Assembly (NCBI GenBank): GCA_951799445.1
Contig: OX637290.1
Location: 24,298,987 to 24,362,986 of the forward strand
DNA: 64,000 bases
Source of the DNA: Pseudisothecium myosuroides
Taxonomy: Eukaryota; Streptophyta; Bryopsida; Hypnales; Lembophyllaceae
Direction of reading: 5' to 3'
The position numbers were made by a program, and so were the translations under genes. Positions 1 through 11,495 of this stretch are shown here, one piece after another (positions within the stretch are counted from its first letter, which is position 1; each line of letters begins with the position of its first letter). Below the pieces are notes generated by a model. That model was not told the DNA's origin. It saw nothing but the letters and a program-made list of their open reading frames with translations, and searched no databases.

Positions 1-262
1 GCCGGTTATCTCCTTCCCCATATCGTGTAGTTGCAGCGCCAAACTCAGACTGTCAGATTCTAAGTTAGCGTCCCGATCGATCATCTCTCGCAAAATCCTG
101 CTTTCAAAATTCGTGATGCTCGATTTCAGGGTAAGAGCGACAAACCCTTCTGCTGCGCTTGAAGATTGACGTATTGTCTGCATTTTGGAGGCGGAGGCTG
201 ATGATTCTGCGGAAGCGAAGAGGTCGCGTTGCTTGAATTGACGAAGGTAATATTAGCTGGCT

Positions 263-632
263 ATGGAGATGAAGAACACGGCGGGGGATATGCTCCGTCA
301 GGCGTTCATGTCCAAGGAGGATTACGGCAAGCTGCGCGAGGAGGAGCGCGTGTGGTCAAGGCTGCAGAAACCTGCAGATCGTTGCAAGTACTGTAAGCCT
401 TCGCATATGCAATTTGGTTGTAGATTGCTTGAACTCAAATTCTGGACAACTTGAGGTTACTGAAAATCTAGAGCCAATTACCTTCTATTTCTTGGTTCTT
501 GCAGGTTTTATGAAATAAATCCGAAGGGCCCGTGGAAGCTTAAAGCCTCTGAGTGTGAGCTGCCTCCTCTACAGGGGATTGGGATTGAAAACTGCATTCG
601 TTTTAGTTTGGATGGCTCTTTGTTAGCCACCA
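263..632 (+). pseudogene. SEC12/PREB-like WD40 protein, 5' fragment only
   Basis: Two exons can be modelled: 263-387 (ATG at 263) and 505-632, joined by a GT..AG intron (donor GTACTG after 387, acceptor TTGCAG before 505) in a consistent phase. The product begins MEMKNTAGDMLRQAF and contains KFYEINPKGPWKL, then ELPPLQGIGIENCIRFSLDG. This resembles the segment before and in an early WD repeat of plant SEC12-like proteins, ER membrane guanine nucleotide exchange factors for the GTPase SAR1 that start COPII vesicle formation. A donor (A|GTAAGG) follows 632; read through, the frame stops at 661-663. The remaining WD repeats and the C-terminal membrane anchor are missing. A WD-like GEDGLVSLKF is readable at 1417-1446 but has no AG acceptor in front. 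Likely a broken gene; identification by motif memory, moderately sure. Confidence 0.5.
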
Positions 633-1516
633 GTAAGGGAGACGACCCATTTCCGATAACTTAAGCAATTCAGCATATCTGGTGTATGGGTATGATGAGG
701 GGAAAAATTTCCCTGTTTAGAGAAATAGATATAAGAAGGACTCCATATTTCTGTACATTTTTTTTCCTCAAAAATAAAATTACTATGAATTTTTTTCGTG
801 AAGATTCAGTTCAACCTATTCTTGCTATGTAGGCCATCATATTTCCAACCACAGGCTGGTTACAAAATCGACAACGCTTCAATGCAGGTGATAATTTTAG
901 CCTCCAATGTACATCATATAGTCATTCTATGTTTTCAATGTACACCTCCCCGAAATTTGTGCTTCCCCTTCTCACAAATATCTGGGTGAGCTGTCACCTA
1001 AACCACCAATTGATCAAAAACACAATAGTTTAACTAACGAAAATGGGTGGCTGATCGGAAATGGGTCGGCTCCCTTAGTAAGGTACTTGAAATTATTCCC
1101 GTTCCTGTTTGATCTTATTGTTTCTAATTACGTCAAAGGAGGACTGTTTTGTATCCATTTTCTTGACTTTCTGCCTAGCACATGCAATGTTAATCATTTC
1201 ATTTTGGTGATGTAGAACTTGGCCCCGTCTGGATTATATTGTTTACAATATGATCAATCAAATTGGCCTTTTTCAAAACCGTAAATCTCTAGTCCTTGAG
1301 GGGTTAATGTGAGTGTGCTGGAAACTCTTAGAAGTAGAATGTCATCGTTTTGAAAATGTCTTTGAAGGAACCACATATTTATTTGCCTATTGTTTAATTT
1401 GTGCAACTATATGTATGGAGAAGATGGTCTTGTAAGCCTCAAATTTTTTTTGGATCCATACAAAACTCTTTGTCCAGGCTAAATGCCACTTTGCGCCTCA
1501 AAAATGCGCCAGCCCG
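633..1516. other. Decayed downstream part of the SEC12-like gene
   Basis: AT-rich, no intact ORF of note. The only coding trace is the WD-like reading frame at 1417-1446 (GEDGLVSLKF), whose expected splice acceptor reads GTGCAAC, without AG. The shared long repeat starts at about 1517. Confidence 0.35.
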
Positions 1517-1681
1517 TATAGTAAGCCTTCCCGAATGTCAGGGTGTGTTCAAAGTGTTAGAATGCACTCTTGCAAATCATTGTACTGACGGTCTTGCAGT
1601 CTACCTTCTTATTGCATTGAGCCTCAGGTTCATGGCCAAGGTGGAGGACCGGTTCCCCTCAACCACTATCCTGAGAAGCTT

Positions 1682-2075
1682 CACTATAAGCAAACAAAGT
1701 TTTTTGTGATGTCCAAAAAAACATGACTCCTCGTTTGTTTTGACGCGGTTTGATCTGCGTTGATGTCTCCTGTTATACTGGACGGGCAAAAAACGTGCTA
1801 AAATCATTAAAAAAAAAGTGCTAAATTTGGCCTTGTTTTTCTTTTGACATCCCGCATGACATAGTTTCCCAGATTATTGAGAGTGTGCCATTTGGCGGAC
1901 AGCTCAGCTCTACATAGGCAGGCAGTGCCACATGGAAATTTTTTATGTAGGTGTTCTCTGCAACGTCCACAAAAATTTATCCTTTTAGGCCATTAGTCCT
2001 TTGACATGTTCGCGTTTTTTCGGACATTGCGTATTAGTGGTAAAACATAGTCAAAAATATGGTTTTCTTATAGTG
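1682..2075. mobile_element. CACTA-type miniature element with CTT target duplication
   Basis: The ends read CACTATAAGCAAAC and GTTTTCTTATAGTG, the inverted termini of CACTA (En/Spm) elements. The 394-bp body has no coding capacity. It is flanked by CTT on both sides (1679-1681 and 2076-2078). The paralogous sequence at 41460-41480 lacks the element and keeps one CTT (GAGAAGCTT followed by TTGTTCTCTGAG), so both borders and the 3-bp duplication are directly visible. Confidence 0.85.
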
Positions 2076-2769
2076 CTTCCTGTTCTCTAAGATTAACTCT
2101 TAGATTTTAGTGGTTTTTCTTCCCTCCACTCCTCTGAGGCCGCGTATCTTGCGGTTAGCGAGTCTGTCGCAGCATGGGCAAAAGTAAAACAAGCAATTGA
2201 AAAATGACCGCTTCCATAACTCCCAACAGACGCTGATACAACATGAACAAAGACAGGCAACAACATAATTGCCGTGATATGTGTAGACCCCAAGGGTGCT
2301 CTTGGAGTTGGTGCTTTATGTTGGCTGGTATTTGAGTCATGAACTCAGTAGGTGCAACCGGTACCAACAACGGAGATGCGATGGTACCAGGGACCAAAAT
2401 CAGCGGCGGAGGTGCGAATATAATATGAACCAATAGCAGAGGCGGCGTAGCGATTGTGCGATGCTTCCCAATTTGCAAAGCCCGGTGTTGACAAGGTATC
2501 ATCACATGCTTTCCTGTGGCACTACTAATTTGGATGTCTACTTCCGTAGAGCCAAAGGACAAGGATCCCAACCAAAAGTATTCCACTTGAAGGCTCCATA
2601 ATGCTTGTCGAGCTTTACTACATTCAAATTCTAATCAATGACATTTTCAATGGCTTTTTCAATTGGCTTTTTCAACTGGCTTAATTAATGGTTTTTTCAA
2701 ATGCTAATCAATGCTAATCAATGGCTTTTAATTCAAGAATGACAGAAATCTACCAGAATTAATGACTAT

Positions 2770-2872
2770 CACTAGTAGAAAATAGTGTCATATGTGACTT
2801 GTCCAAAATGATTGTAGCAATCATTTTTCAGTCATTTCAGACAAGTCATTTATAGCCTAATTTCTACTAGTG
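2770..2872. mobile_element. 103-bp CACTA-like MITE with TAT duplication
   Basis: Termini CACTAGTAGAAA and TTTCTACTAGTG are perfect 12-bp inverted repeats. TAT flanks both sides (2767-2769, 2873-2875), the 3-bp duplication expected of CACTA elements. No coding capacity. It sits inside the locus 1 repeat; the matching place in locus 2 (about 38400-38420) lacks it. Confidence 0.75.
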
Positions 2873-2900
2873 TATCTAAGATCTTGAAAGTATTTCTTCT

Positions 2901-3262
2901 ACACAAAGGTTAAATCAATTAATCAAACAGTCCAAGATTGATTTTCTAACATCCTAAGGATACACATAGAGTAACTCACAGTACGGGTACGTGGAGCGGA
3001 ATGAAGTGATGACTGAACTAAGCGATCCCTGACCACACGGCGCACGCAGATGAAGTGTAATCGCAGTTTCTAACATGTACAAATTTTGAATTCCTTAGCC
3101 AGAATTGCACACAAAGGCTAAATCAATTGAACAAATAATCCAAGACTAATTTTCTAACGTACTAAGGATACGCATGGAGTAGCTTACAATACCAGTATGT
3201 GGAGTGCAACGAAGTGATGATTGAACGAAGCGATCCGCACAGCGCACAAAGGTGAAGTGTGA
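2901..3262. repeat. Tandem duplication of about 155-165 bp
   Basis: The block starting ACACAAAGGTTAAATCAATT at 2901 recurs as ACACAAAGGCTAAATCAATT at about 3109. Both copies continue through TCTAAC..CTAAGGATAC, GAAGTGATGA and AAGCGATCC. Locus 2 has only one such block (about 38220-38390, reverse complement), so the duplication is private to locus 1. Confidence 0.7.
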
Positions 3263-3328
3263 TTGTAGGGAAAGTAGATGCTACAATGGAAAATTTACTT
3301 TCTCCCATTCCTGATTATTAGAATAAGC

Positions 3329-3522
3329 ACTATAAGAAAGTCGTGTTTTAGGTGACGGATTTTAGGTGACATCCAATGTGACAACCCGTGTTTTTATGTC
3401 AACAATAATGTCTGCCATAACATTTTGACGTTATGGCGGACGTTATTGTTGACATAAAAACACGGGTTGTCACATTGGATGTCACCTAAAATCCGTCACC
3501 TAAAACACAGCTTTCTTATAGT
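3329..3522. mobile_element. Foldback element with near-perfect 90-bp arms
   Basis: Left end ACTATAAGAAAG, right end CTTTCTTATAGT. Between them almost the whole sequence folds back: a left arm carrying TTTTAGGTGACGGATTTTAG is mirrored by CTAAAATCCGTCACCTAAAA in the right arm, with a very short loop near 3425. The terminus is CACTA-like. Transcription would yield a long hairpin, a plausible small-RNA source (inference). A clear target duplication was not found. Confidence 0.8.
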
Positions 3523-4778
3523 ATAGGGTTAAGTTAGACAAACTTTATTCAAATTTTCCCTCCCACAACATTCATTCAAAAATTTCATCCAGAATTTCAT
3601 TCAAAAAATTCATCCATAATGGTCATCCACAGACAGTTTAAATACTAATTAGTAATTAGTCATAAAAACTAAATCACAGTAATACAGTTCCTCACTTGTA
3701 ACTATCGTGCCCTAATAAGGTTCCTTCCTTGCGCCTCGGCCCGATGTCCTAGGGCAATTTGGAGTTTTGCCTCTAGCTCGGGTAGAAAATTTTTAGGGAC
3801 CTTTGCTTGCTCTAAGTCTGTCCAAAGTTCGTGAGCCTGTCCGGAAAAAAAAACTCTGCCCTCCCTCCGCAGATCCGCCTGTTCGTGGAAACCCCCGCTT
3901 GGCTCACACGCTTGCAGTTCGCATGGCGTTTGCTTGCACTAGAGGCCATACACTACACTCCGCAATGAGTGGTAGTGGGCAGACTGAGCCATAGACTTTG
4001 GAGTGCAGTGTATGGCCACCACCTTTCTAAAGTGCAAGGTCTTCTATTGATGCTTTTTAGTTGCTCTCCGGCTAAGGGTTCTCTTCACGCCTCATCTTTG
4101 TGGTTTGTGGCCGTACTGCTTGGTTTAGATGAGTGATTGATTCAACTTGGACAATGTATTGTACAATGAATAGTACAATCACTCAAAGCTTTAGTTTGAG
4201 AATTTTTTTTGTTTGCTTGTAAAGATTTATTAGGTATGAGGTTGTTGAGAGCATTTGTAGTTTTTTTGTTTATTTGAAGCTTGAATTTGAGTTATTTGAT
4301 TTGTATGAATTTTAGGTATTGGAATTCTTTGAATTTGAGCTCTTGAGAGTTTGTGAGCTTGAAGTTTAGGATTTTAGGGCATTTATTAGGTATGTGTTGA
4401 GAGCATTTACAATTTCTCTTGTTTGTTTGAAGCTTGATCTTTAGTTGTTTGATTTGTATGAATATTAAATGTTGGAGTTCTTTGAATTTGCGTTTATGAG
4501 AGTTTGTGAGCTTCAAGTTTAGGGTTTTGAAAGCATTGTGTTTTTGAAAACTTTTATAGTTTTTTGTGGTTTTTGAGTTTTAGCTTTATGTTTTGAATTT
4601 GATGAATATTGCATTCAAAATCAATGTAATCTTCAGATTAGATTCAAGTCATCATTGGCTTCCAAGAGGAAGAGGGTTTTGAAACGGGATGAGAGTGCTA
4701 AGGAAGCAAGGAGGGTTAGAAAATATAGAGAAAATGGAAAAAATGCGGAAACAAATGTGAAGACAAGGATACAAGAGA

Positions 4779-5419
4779 GTGTCCAAGCAAAATTTGAGAG
4801 AGAGGGCAAAAATTCCTTATCCTACTCACATGAGCAAGAAAGTGGAATCTTCTTTTTTGGTGAAGGCTATGGAGAAGGGATTTTTCAATGATTTGAGAAT
4901 ATTTCGTATGAAGGATCACAAATTCTTCGTTCCAATCCTCATGGATTCTTCCAATTTATACATTTTATACATCAAGCATGGTTTACAAGAGTACTTCAAT
5001 TCCATAAAAGGTGATGAGCTAGAGGAAGCAAAAGCGGAGAGAGTACCAAAATATTTTGAAGGTATTACTTCAATCATTAGTGTTTTTATTTCTCTAATCA
5101 ACTATATGTTTGAGTTTGTCTAATATAATGTATTTGGTTCTTTATATGAATTCTTAGAGTTTCATTTCTTCTTTTCTACATACTTTACATGTGTTTCACA
5201 ATCACTCTTGTAACTCTTAGTTCTTCATTGTTTCCAATATGAGATTTTATAGATGAAGATTGGGAAGACTATGAGTATGGATGGACATCTCATCTCATAA
5301 ATTTACTTCAAGATTTAATGACTTCTATTATGCCAAACTTTTGTAAGAGAATGAAAGCCTATGGAAAGAAGATTGGAAGACTAAATGGATGGGAAAGTGG
5401 AAATTTCTCCATCCTTTGA
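4779..5419 (+). CDS. Unrecognised two-exon reading frame
   Basis: Frame open from 4779 to 5061, then a plausible intron (donor G|GTATTA at 5062, acceptor TTTTATAG before 5253) that preserves the frame into exon 5253-5419 (stop TGA 5417-5419). The joined product is about 150 aa and rich in K, E and D. It contains FFNDLRIFRMKDHKFFVPIL, then an acidic patch at the exon join, then YGWTSHLINLLQDLMTS. The first codon of the frame is not certain (ATG codons lie within it). A further lysine-rich frame at 5389-5664 overlaps in another phase. No family recognised; it could be a fragment of a transposon protein or a captured gene. Functionality is doubtful. Confidence 0.25.
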
Positions 5420-6936
5420 AGACCAAAGAAATGCAAGATCGTCTTCAAAAAAGAGCTTTGGAGAGCATGACTATTGAAGAAGGAAGAACTAGAACAATAG
5501 AAGAGGGAGATCCAAGTTCATCTACATTTAAACGCAAGGCTAAGGCTAAGGCTATGTCCAATCCTAAGTCCAAGGGCAAGGGCAAAAAGAGTAGAAATTT
5601 TAGGGTTATAATGATATATTTGTATTTTTTTTTTTTATGTGATGCATTACAATTCTACTTTTAATGTTTTCAATTTGCTTATTGTTGTCTATGTAGTTGC
5701 ATCATATACATATGGTGTTTAAATTTATATAATTGTTTAGGAAGTAAGTATAGAAATGAGTATGCTACAATTCAATTGCTTACTCTATATGTTGAACAAC
5801 TTATATTTCAAAACCTAAACATGGAATACATTGTCTTCTATCAATTATGTAACCTTGTTTTAAATAGATTTCAATTCTCTATCACAATTAAATTTTCTAC
5901 CATCTTTTTCTAAATAGAGTATATGGCTTTAGGAATTTTCTATAGCCACCATTATCTTTGTAGGAAGAAAGTATATGGTTTTATAAAATTTACATAACCA
6001 AACTTTTAACTTGTATTTATTCAATCACACCTAATTGTGACACCTATATGAATGTGATACTTTCAAATATTGTAGGATGCAATTCAATGGCCTTGGTACC
6101 TCAAAACTAATAGTTCAAGTAACATGCTATATGTCAATGACTATAAATACGTTTTATTTCAAAAAATAATTTTTATACCTCCACAAATGGCCCTTCAAAA
6201 TATTAATGTCAACATACAATGTAAAAAAAAAGAAAAAAATAGCATAAGTAGGATTCTAAATTTCAAAAATGCCTTATATAGGAAAGGACCAAAAACTTGA
6301 CATAGTAGTTGACTTCTATGTTACACGGTGTAAATACTTCATAAAAAGGTGGACTTGGGCATTAATTTTGAACTCCCATTTATTGACTTCAAACTATTTT
6401 CCTGATAGAACATAAGGTATTGAATTCCTAAATGCCCAAGATCTTTTTTGAACTCTTCAGAGTATGTTCTAAATAAATCAAATCTTTTTGTGGATAAATT
6501 TGATTAATTTGAATAACCTTTTCAAACTGTAACTACACAATCTAAAATAAAATAAGTTTTGGACAATATGGACAATTGCAAGAAATAAAATAAAATAAAA
6601 TAAGTTTTGTATTATTTTTTGTCACATGCCTCTAGTTTTTTTGTTTTTTGGATATACTTTTGTGTTATGGGTCAAAAGACTAAATATTTGTAAGCATAGT
6701 AATTATAACTATTACATACTTTGCGTAATTATTTTCTATTTTTCAAAAACATTTCACTATTTCAATATATACCCTGATTGAATGTCATACTTGCCAATTT
6801 GAGAGGAAGTATTATTATTTTAAACCTAAATAAAAAGATTTAGAGTCAAAATTTGGAGGGGATAATCTTCTAGTACATTAGTGAAGGAATTTTAAAAATA
6901 GTAAATTTTGTGTTGTACGAATCCAACAAACTGAGT

Positions 6937-7158
6937 TTCTAGAAGAGAAATGGATGTTTCAAATGAGTTTTTAAGTATAGTCCTAGACATAAGATTTTGA
7001 GTAATGACCTTTAAAGAGATTTTCAGCAAAATTTTACTAAAAACACATGTGTTTTTAGTAAAATTTTGCTGAAAATCTCTTTAAAGGTCATTACTCAAAA
7101 TCTTATGTCTAGGACTATACTTAAAAACTCATTTGAAACACTCCATTTTCTTGTAGTG
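6937..7158. mobile_element. Perfect-palindrome foldback element
   Basis: About 84 bp on each side of the centre at 7047/7048 (CACATGTG) are exact inverted copies, for example TTTAAGTATAGTCCTAGACA on the left and its complement on the right. The right terminus is CTTGTAGTG, so the rightward end reads CACTACAAGAAAATGG when reversed; the left terminus is degraded (TTCTAGAAGAGAAATGG). Arm identity suggests a recent origin or maintenance by gene conversion. No coding content. Confidence 0.8.
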
Positions 7159-7548
7159 TATGGAGCTAGTAAAAGTCATGAATCTACTTCTTTTACAACC
7201 TTTCAAGATGCCTACTTTCATTTGTCAGATTTTGAATCTGATTCTAGTTGTAATGAAGACATGGAGGACAATATTGAAGAAGATGGTGGATGGAACTCGA
7301 ACTTCACAAATACAGACTCATTGCATTCTATAGATGAGCCTTCAAAACCTTCTTTTGATCATGTTTCAATAGAGTCTTTTCTAAAGTTTGTTCAATTCAC
7401 ACTTGGTAGTAGGAATCTTATAATTGATTGTTTACAAAGGAAAACATTCCCTACTTTCCATTACATTCGTGAAGTAAATGAAAGGTTCCGTCCGCTTCTT
7501 ACAAGCCATGGAAGATTTATAGATGTCAATGATGTTATGCACACTTAG
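7157..7548 (+). CDS. Unrecognised acidic reading frame next to the foldback
   Basis: An open frame runs from the foldback's end to a TAG at 7546-7548, about 130 residues. It has an acidic stretch (SDFESDSSCNEDMEDNIEED) followed by FLKFVQFTLGSRNLIIDCLQ and HYIREVNERFRPLLTS. The mix looks protein-like rather than random, but no ATG with context was identified and no family recognised. It may be a remnant exon of the same source as 4779-5419. Confidence 0.25.
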
Positions 7549-8400
7549 AAACGATGGAAGAAACTTCAAAAGAGTTTGAAGTTTGTAGAAATCATTGATG
7601 GAGTTGGCTTTTCACCTTCAAGTGACACGAAAGAGAGAGAAATTGCTCCTATTGAGAATTGATCATCCAATTCCCATGTCGATCTTAGTGAAAGACACTT
7701 ATCACTACATGCCACCATTTCCTCTATACAAACCAAAAGGTAGGAGGCATTTTTCAATCTTATATTGAGAATTGTGTAAAATGTTGTCCAAGTTGTGAAA
7801 AAGCACAACTTTGGGATGAGGTTCACAAAATTTCTTGTGAACTTCTTCTGAGACTTTTTCATAACACATTTTTGAAATATGCAAGTCTCACATTGTAGTA
7901 CGCCGTGTTTATTACACAATGCTTACAAAGCATCATAGGATCACATATTATCTTTGCCATAGAGGGAGGAAGAAAAGGTCCCGAAAGAGGAAAAAATAAG
8001 AAGATGCTCGCATTTCAACATTGAAAAGAGAGAGAAAGTCTATGAAATGCCATTGTGAATTCCAAATGAAAGTTATGATGCCTCTTGGAAAAGAGAAATG
8101 CTTGAAAGAATAAAACAGCTTCACATAAGTTGTTATTTTTGGGCATGCAAAACACAATGGTCATCATCCAAGTACAAAAGTTGACAAAATGAGTCTACCC
8201 ATATATCTATTGGTTATTTTCCTTGTCATAGAGAATTTGAAGCATATGATTTCTACATCTATTGTGGCTTTGGTATTTGTTTGAGAAAAAACCAAGATAC
8301 AAGCTATGGTTGAAGCGCTAACAAGAATAAAAATTGAACAATCTATAAACAAGAATTATATTCAATGTTTGAAGTGTCCCAAATAGGTGTAATCACTTAA

Positions 8401-8844
8401 CCCCTAAATGCCCAATCAACCATTTTGTAGTCATCCTCCAATTTTTGTTTTTTTGAAATTTTATGTACTTTGTCAATTTGTCTTTCTATAGCTAAATATA
8501 GCTTTTGATTTGGACAAAAACCTAGCCTTAAGTGATTTTTGAAAGTCAAACACTGACAAAAAATGTTCACTTTGGATTGTCTTGAGAGTCAAACCTAGCC
8601 AATTAAAGGCCATCCTAAAAAAACAAGTTCAAGAGTTTGTAAGTGGTTTGGAGTTGATAGGTTGGAGAAAAAAAACAAATGGGCACAGTTTTGAAAATTA
8701 GAAGATAGATTAATTTGATAGCGGTGAATATAATCTTGTGGTTAGTTTTTAAAAAAGTATTCTAAAAAAGAATTATACATTCATTTTAGAAATGGCAATT
8801 TGGAGGTGATTTTGGAGGCATGAGCTCCTCTGGGCATTTAGGGA
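8401..8844. mobile_element. TTAA-flanked miniature element
   Basis: Left end CCCCTAAATGCCCA and right end TGGGCATTTAGGGA are inverted repeats, directly bordered by TTAA on both sides (8397-8400 and 8845-8848). TTAA target duplications are typical of piggyBac-like elements, though Kolobok elements also use TTAA. 444 bp, no ORF. Related copies lie at 9142-10077 and 57583-58219. Confidence 0.65.
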
Positions 8845-9086
8845 TTAAACTAATATTTCTTCTTCTAAACCAAAGAGATTGGAATATTTCTTCTTCTAAT
8901 CTCATCTCGAATCTCATGAATAGTTATTGGGGAAAAACAAGGAATCTAGATTCTTGCCTAAAATGTACACTCTCTATGCATGATAACTAAGGGGCAATAT
9001 TAAATTCAATTATTTTTACTACTTTAGACACTCATAGTTTATTCATACAGAGTCCAAAAAATGCATTTTAAGATCATTTAAGATCA

Positions 9087-10204
9087 TACAAAGTCCAGAA
9101 AGGGGTGTTTTAAGTAGTGTCCTAAACATCATGTCTTTTGACCCCTAAAGGACCGGCATGCGTTTTTTGGCCATATAGAAATTTTGGGCAGGTTCGTGTG
9201 ATTAGAGATTTCCATATTTTAAGCTGAAATTTTAATAGAAGGTGGGCGCGAGGAATATCTTTCATATGCACTAAATTTCAGGACATTTGGAAATAGGAGT
9301 CAAAAGTTATGGTCAAATATGTTACTTTTTTCGTAACTGGGCAGTCCGGGCAGCAAGAAAAATTTGGCAAAAATTTGATTTTAAATTTTTTTTTTTTTTT
9401 TTTCTTGTAGATTATATTTTTGTCTATCTGGAAAGCTTTGATTCATTTCATTTGGATTTGTTACGAAAAAGTTATGGACCTTCTTGTTTTTCGGGCAATT
9501 AGAGCATCTTCTTGAAAAAAATAACTTGTAGGATTCATTTCTAAATGCTATTTTTGCAATTTAAAAAAAAAAAAAAAATTCTCATGGTTTAGTTTACTTG
9601 CTAGAACAATCTCACCATTGGGATTAGTGTATTTTAATTCCATCTAAAATATATTAATGTTTTAGATTTTCCTTCTATCTCGTACCTACTTCTACTTAAT
9701 AAATTTTTTAGGAATGATAATTAAGTTTTTTTGAATATTCTTTTTTTTCCTAGACTCTCAACTCAATTCTCCACTACAAAGATTTGAAGCACAAAACTCT
9801 GTAGTGCAAAAATTTTAAGTGAAAAATGTTTAAAGTCAAAAAATCTAGTCCCGCAATGTGCTGAAATACTTGTTTTTTCCACTTTAAACATAGATATCTT
9901 GCAATCTGAGCAGTCAAAAATTCTGAAATTTTTTCCACACATTCTCATACTAGTTAGGTGTAAGATCCTAAAGTTAGATGTGAAAAAAAAACATTTTTCA
10001 TTTTTTTTTACTCCTTGCTATAGAAATGGCAGTTTTGATGGTTTTTTGGTAGAAAAAAAGCCTTGGGCCTTTAGGGGTTAAGTAACGTCTTTTAAGTAAG
10101 TTTTTAAGTAAAATTTTACTAAAAAGACAATCTTTTTAGTAAAAAATTTCATAAAAGACGTGATGTCTAGGACATTACTTAAAACACCCCTTTCTCTTGT
10201 AGTG
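9087..10204. mobile_element. Foldback element opened by a nested insertion
   Basis: The left part 9087-9138 (AGAAAGGGGTGTTTTAAGTA) and the right end near 10160-10204 (reverse complement AGAAAGGGGTGTTTTAAGTA, terminus CTTGTAGTG) belong together. The same inner sequence, ATGTCTTTT, resumes after 10081 as ACGTCTTTT. The piece 9142-10077 is a later insertion. The family shares CACTACAAG-type termini with 6937-7158. Confidence 0.65.
9142..10077. mobile_element. TTAA-type element nested in the foldback
   Basis: Left end CCCCTAAAGGACCGGC, right end GCCTTGGGCCTTTAGGGG, bordered by TTGA (left, one change from TTAA) and TTAA (right, 10078-10081). 936 bp, AT-rich, with only short spurious ORFs. Same terminal family as 8401-8844 and 57583-58219, but the 14-16 bp next to the tip differ. 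Confidence 0.6.
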
Positions 10205-11044
10205 GGAATCCCCTTCAAACTAATAGTGCAGAAGTAGAGGTCTTCCGGAGGCCCCATTCGTCTCCGCAGAACTTCAAGGTGGGGGACCCTTTGCTTTCCA
10301 TGAATCAAGGCAATTTTTATTGAATGTATTACATCTTGAATGCAAGCTTGTCTATGTATTATGAATCATAATGTCTATATATTACACAAATATTTTTTTA
10401 TTGCAATGAAATTGCAGTTCATTGTAGAGGGCCCCCTAGCCTTTCCATTCATGAATGTTATGCAATTGTGCAAGTTGCCCCAAGAGCATCGCCAACAATA
10501 CTTGAAAAATTCAACTCGGCAAAATACAAGGATATTGTTTTGTTGCAAAAATTTCTTCTTTGTCTCACCTATACAACTCACTACTTTGTCTTCCAACCAA
10601 CCACAAGCATTTCAAACCTCCTATATGACTGATGGTCAATTGTTGTTGTACGGATTCTGTTGGTTCATATAAATGTACGAATTACATGGGCTTCGGAGTG
10701 TCCCATTCGCACGTAAACGACAACCATTATGACAATACGTTTATTATGTCTCTTCTGTATATAATACCATTGTGTTAATGGCGCACGAAAAACGTGTGTA
10801 ACCAATTCCATGCGGATTCCGTGTCTAAATAATGGTTGACAAACTTGTCACGGATTACGTATTGAATCAACTTGTACGGAATCCGTGCAATGTAAACACT
10901 AATTGAAGGCTTGGCACAAAATTTGTGTGATTTTGCCATGATAGTCTTCGGTCCTAAAATCTTGTTATGGAATTTGTGTGATATTTTTGGCATTACTAAT
11001 GGGTTTTTTTATTTAACCTAATTATTCACAATTTGGTATTTTTT

Positions 11045-11402
11045 ACAGTCAGCAAACTTTGGAGGTCATTTGGACATAGTAAAAAAACTATTTTCAAAAA
11101 CTTTAAACTAAAAAGAGTTGTAAAATCAAGCTGACTTTCATCTCCAAAAATCCATTTGAGATTTTGTACCTCCAATCAAAATTTATGGGCAAAGTTCAGA
11201 GAGGGGTTGGAAGGGACATTTTTTTTGATATTATCAAACATCCTCTTTGAATTTTGTCCGTAACTTTTGATTGAAGACTCCAAATCTCAAACGGATTTTT
11301 GGAGATGAAATTCAGCTTGATTTTACAACTTTTTTTGATTTAAAGTTTTTTGAAAATAGTTGTTTTATTATGTCCAAATGACCTCCAAAGCCTGCTGACT
11401 GT
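11045..11402. mobile_element. Long terminal-inverted-repeat MITE
   Basis: The left end ACAGTCAGCAAACTTTGGAG and the right end (reverse complement ACAGTCAGCAGGCTTTGGAG) begin inverted arms of more than 100 bp that continue through GGTCATTTGGACATA, AAACTATTTTCAAAAA and CAAGCTGA. The middle (11160-11280) also pairs in part. 358 bp, no coding sequence. Outside the arms are T-rich and A-rich bases, so the exact target duplication is unclear. Confidence 0.7.
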
Positions 11403-11495
11403 AAAAAGCAAATGAAAAACATTCAATTGCAAAAACTACATATATAAAATTCTACATGCCATATTATCGGGCATATTATCACATAGAAGTTCACA

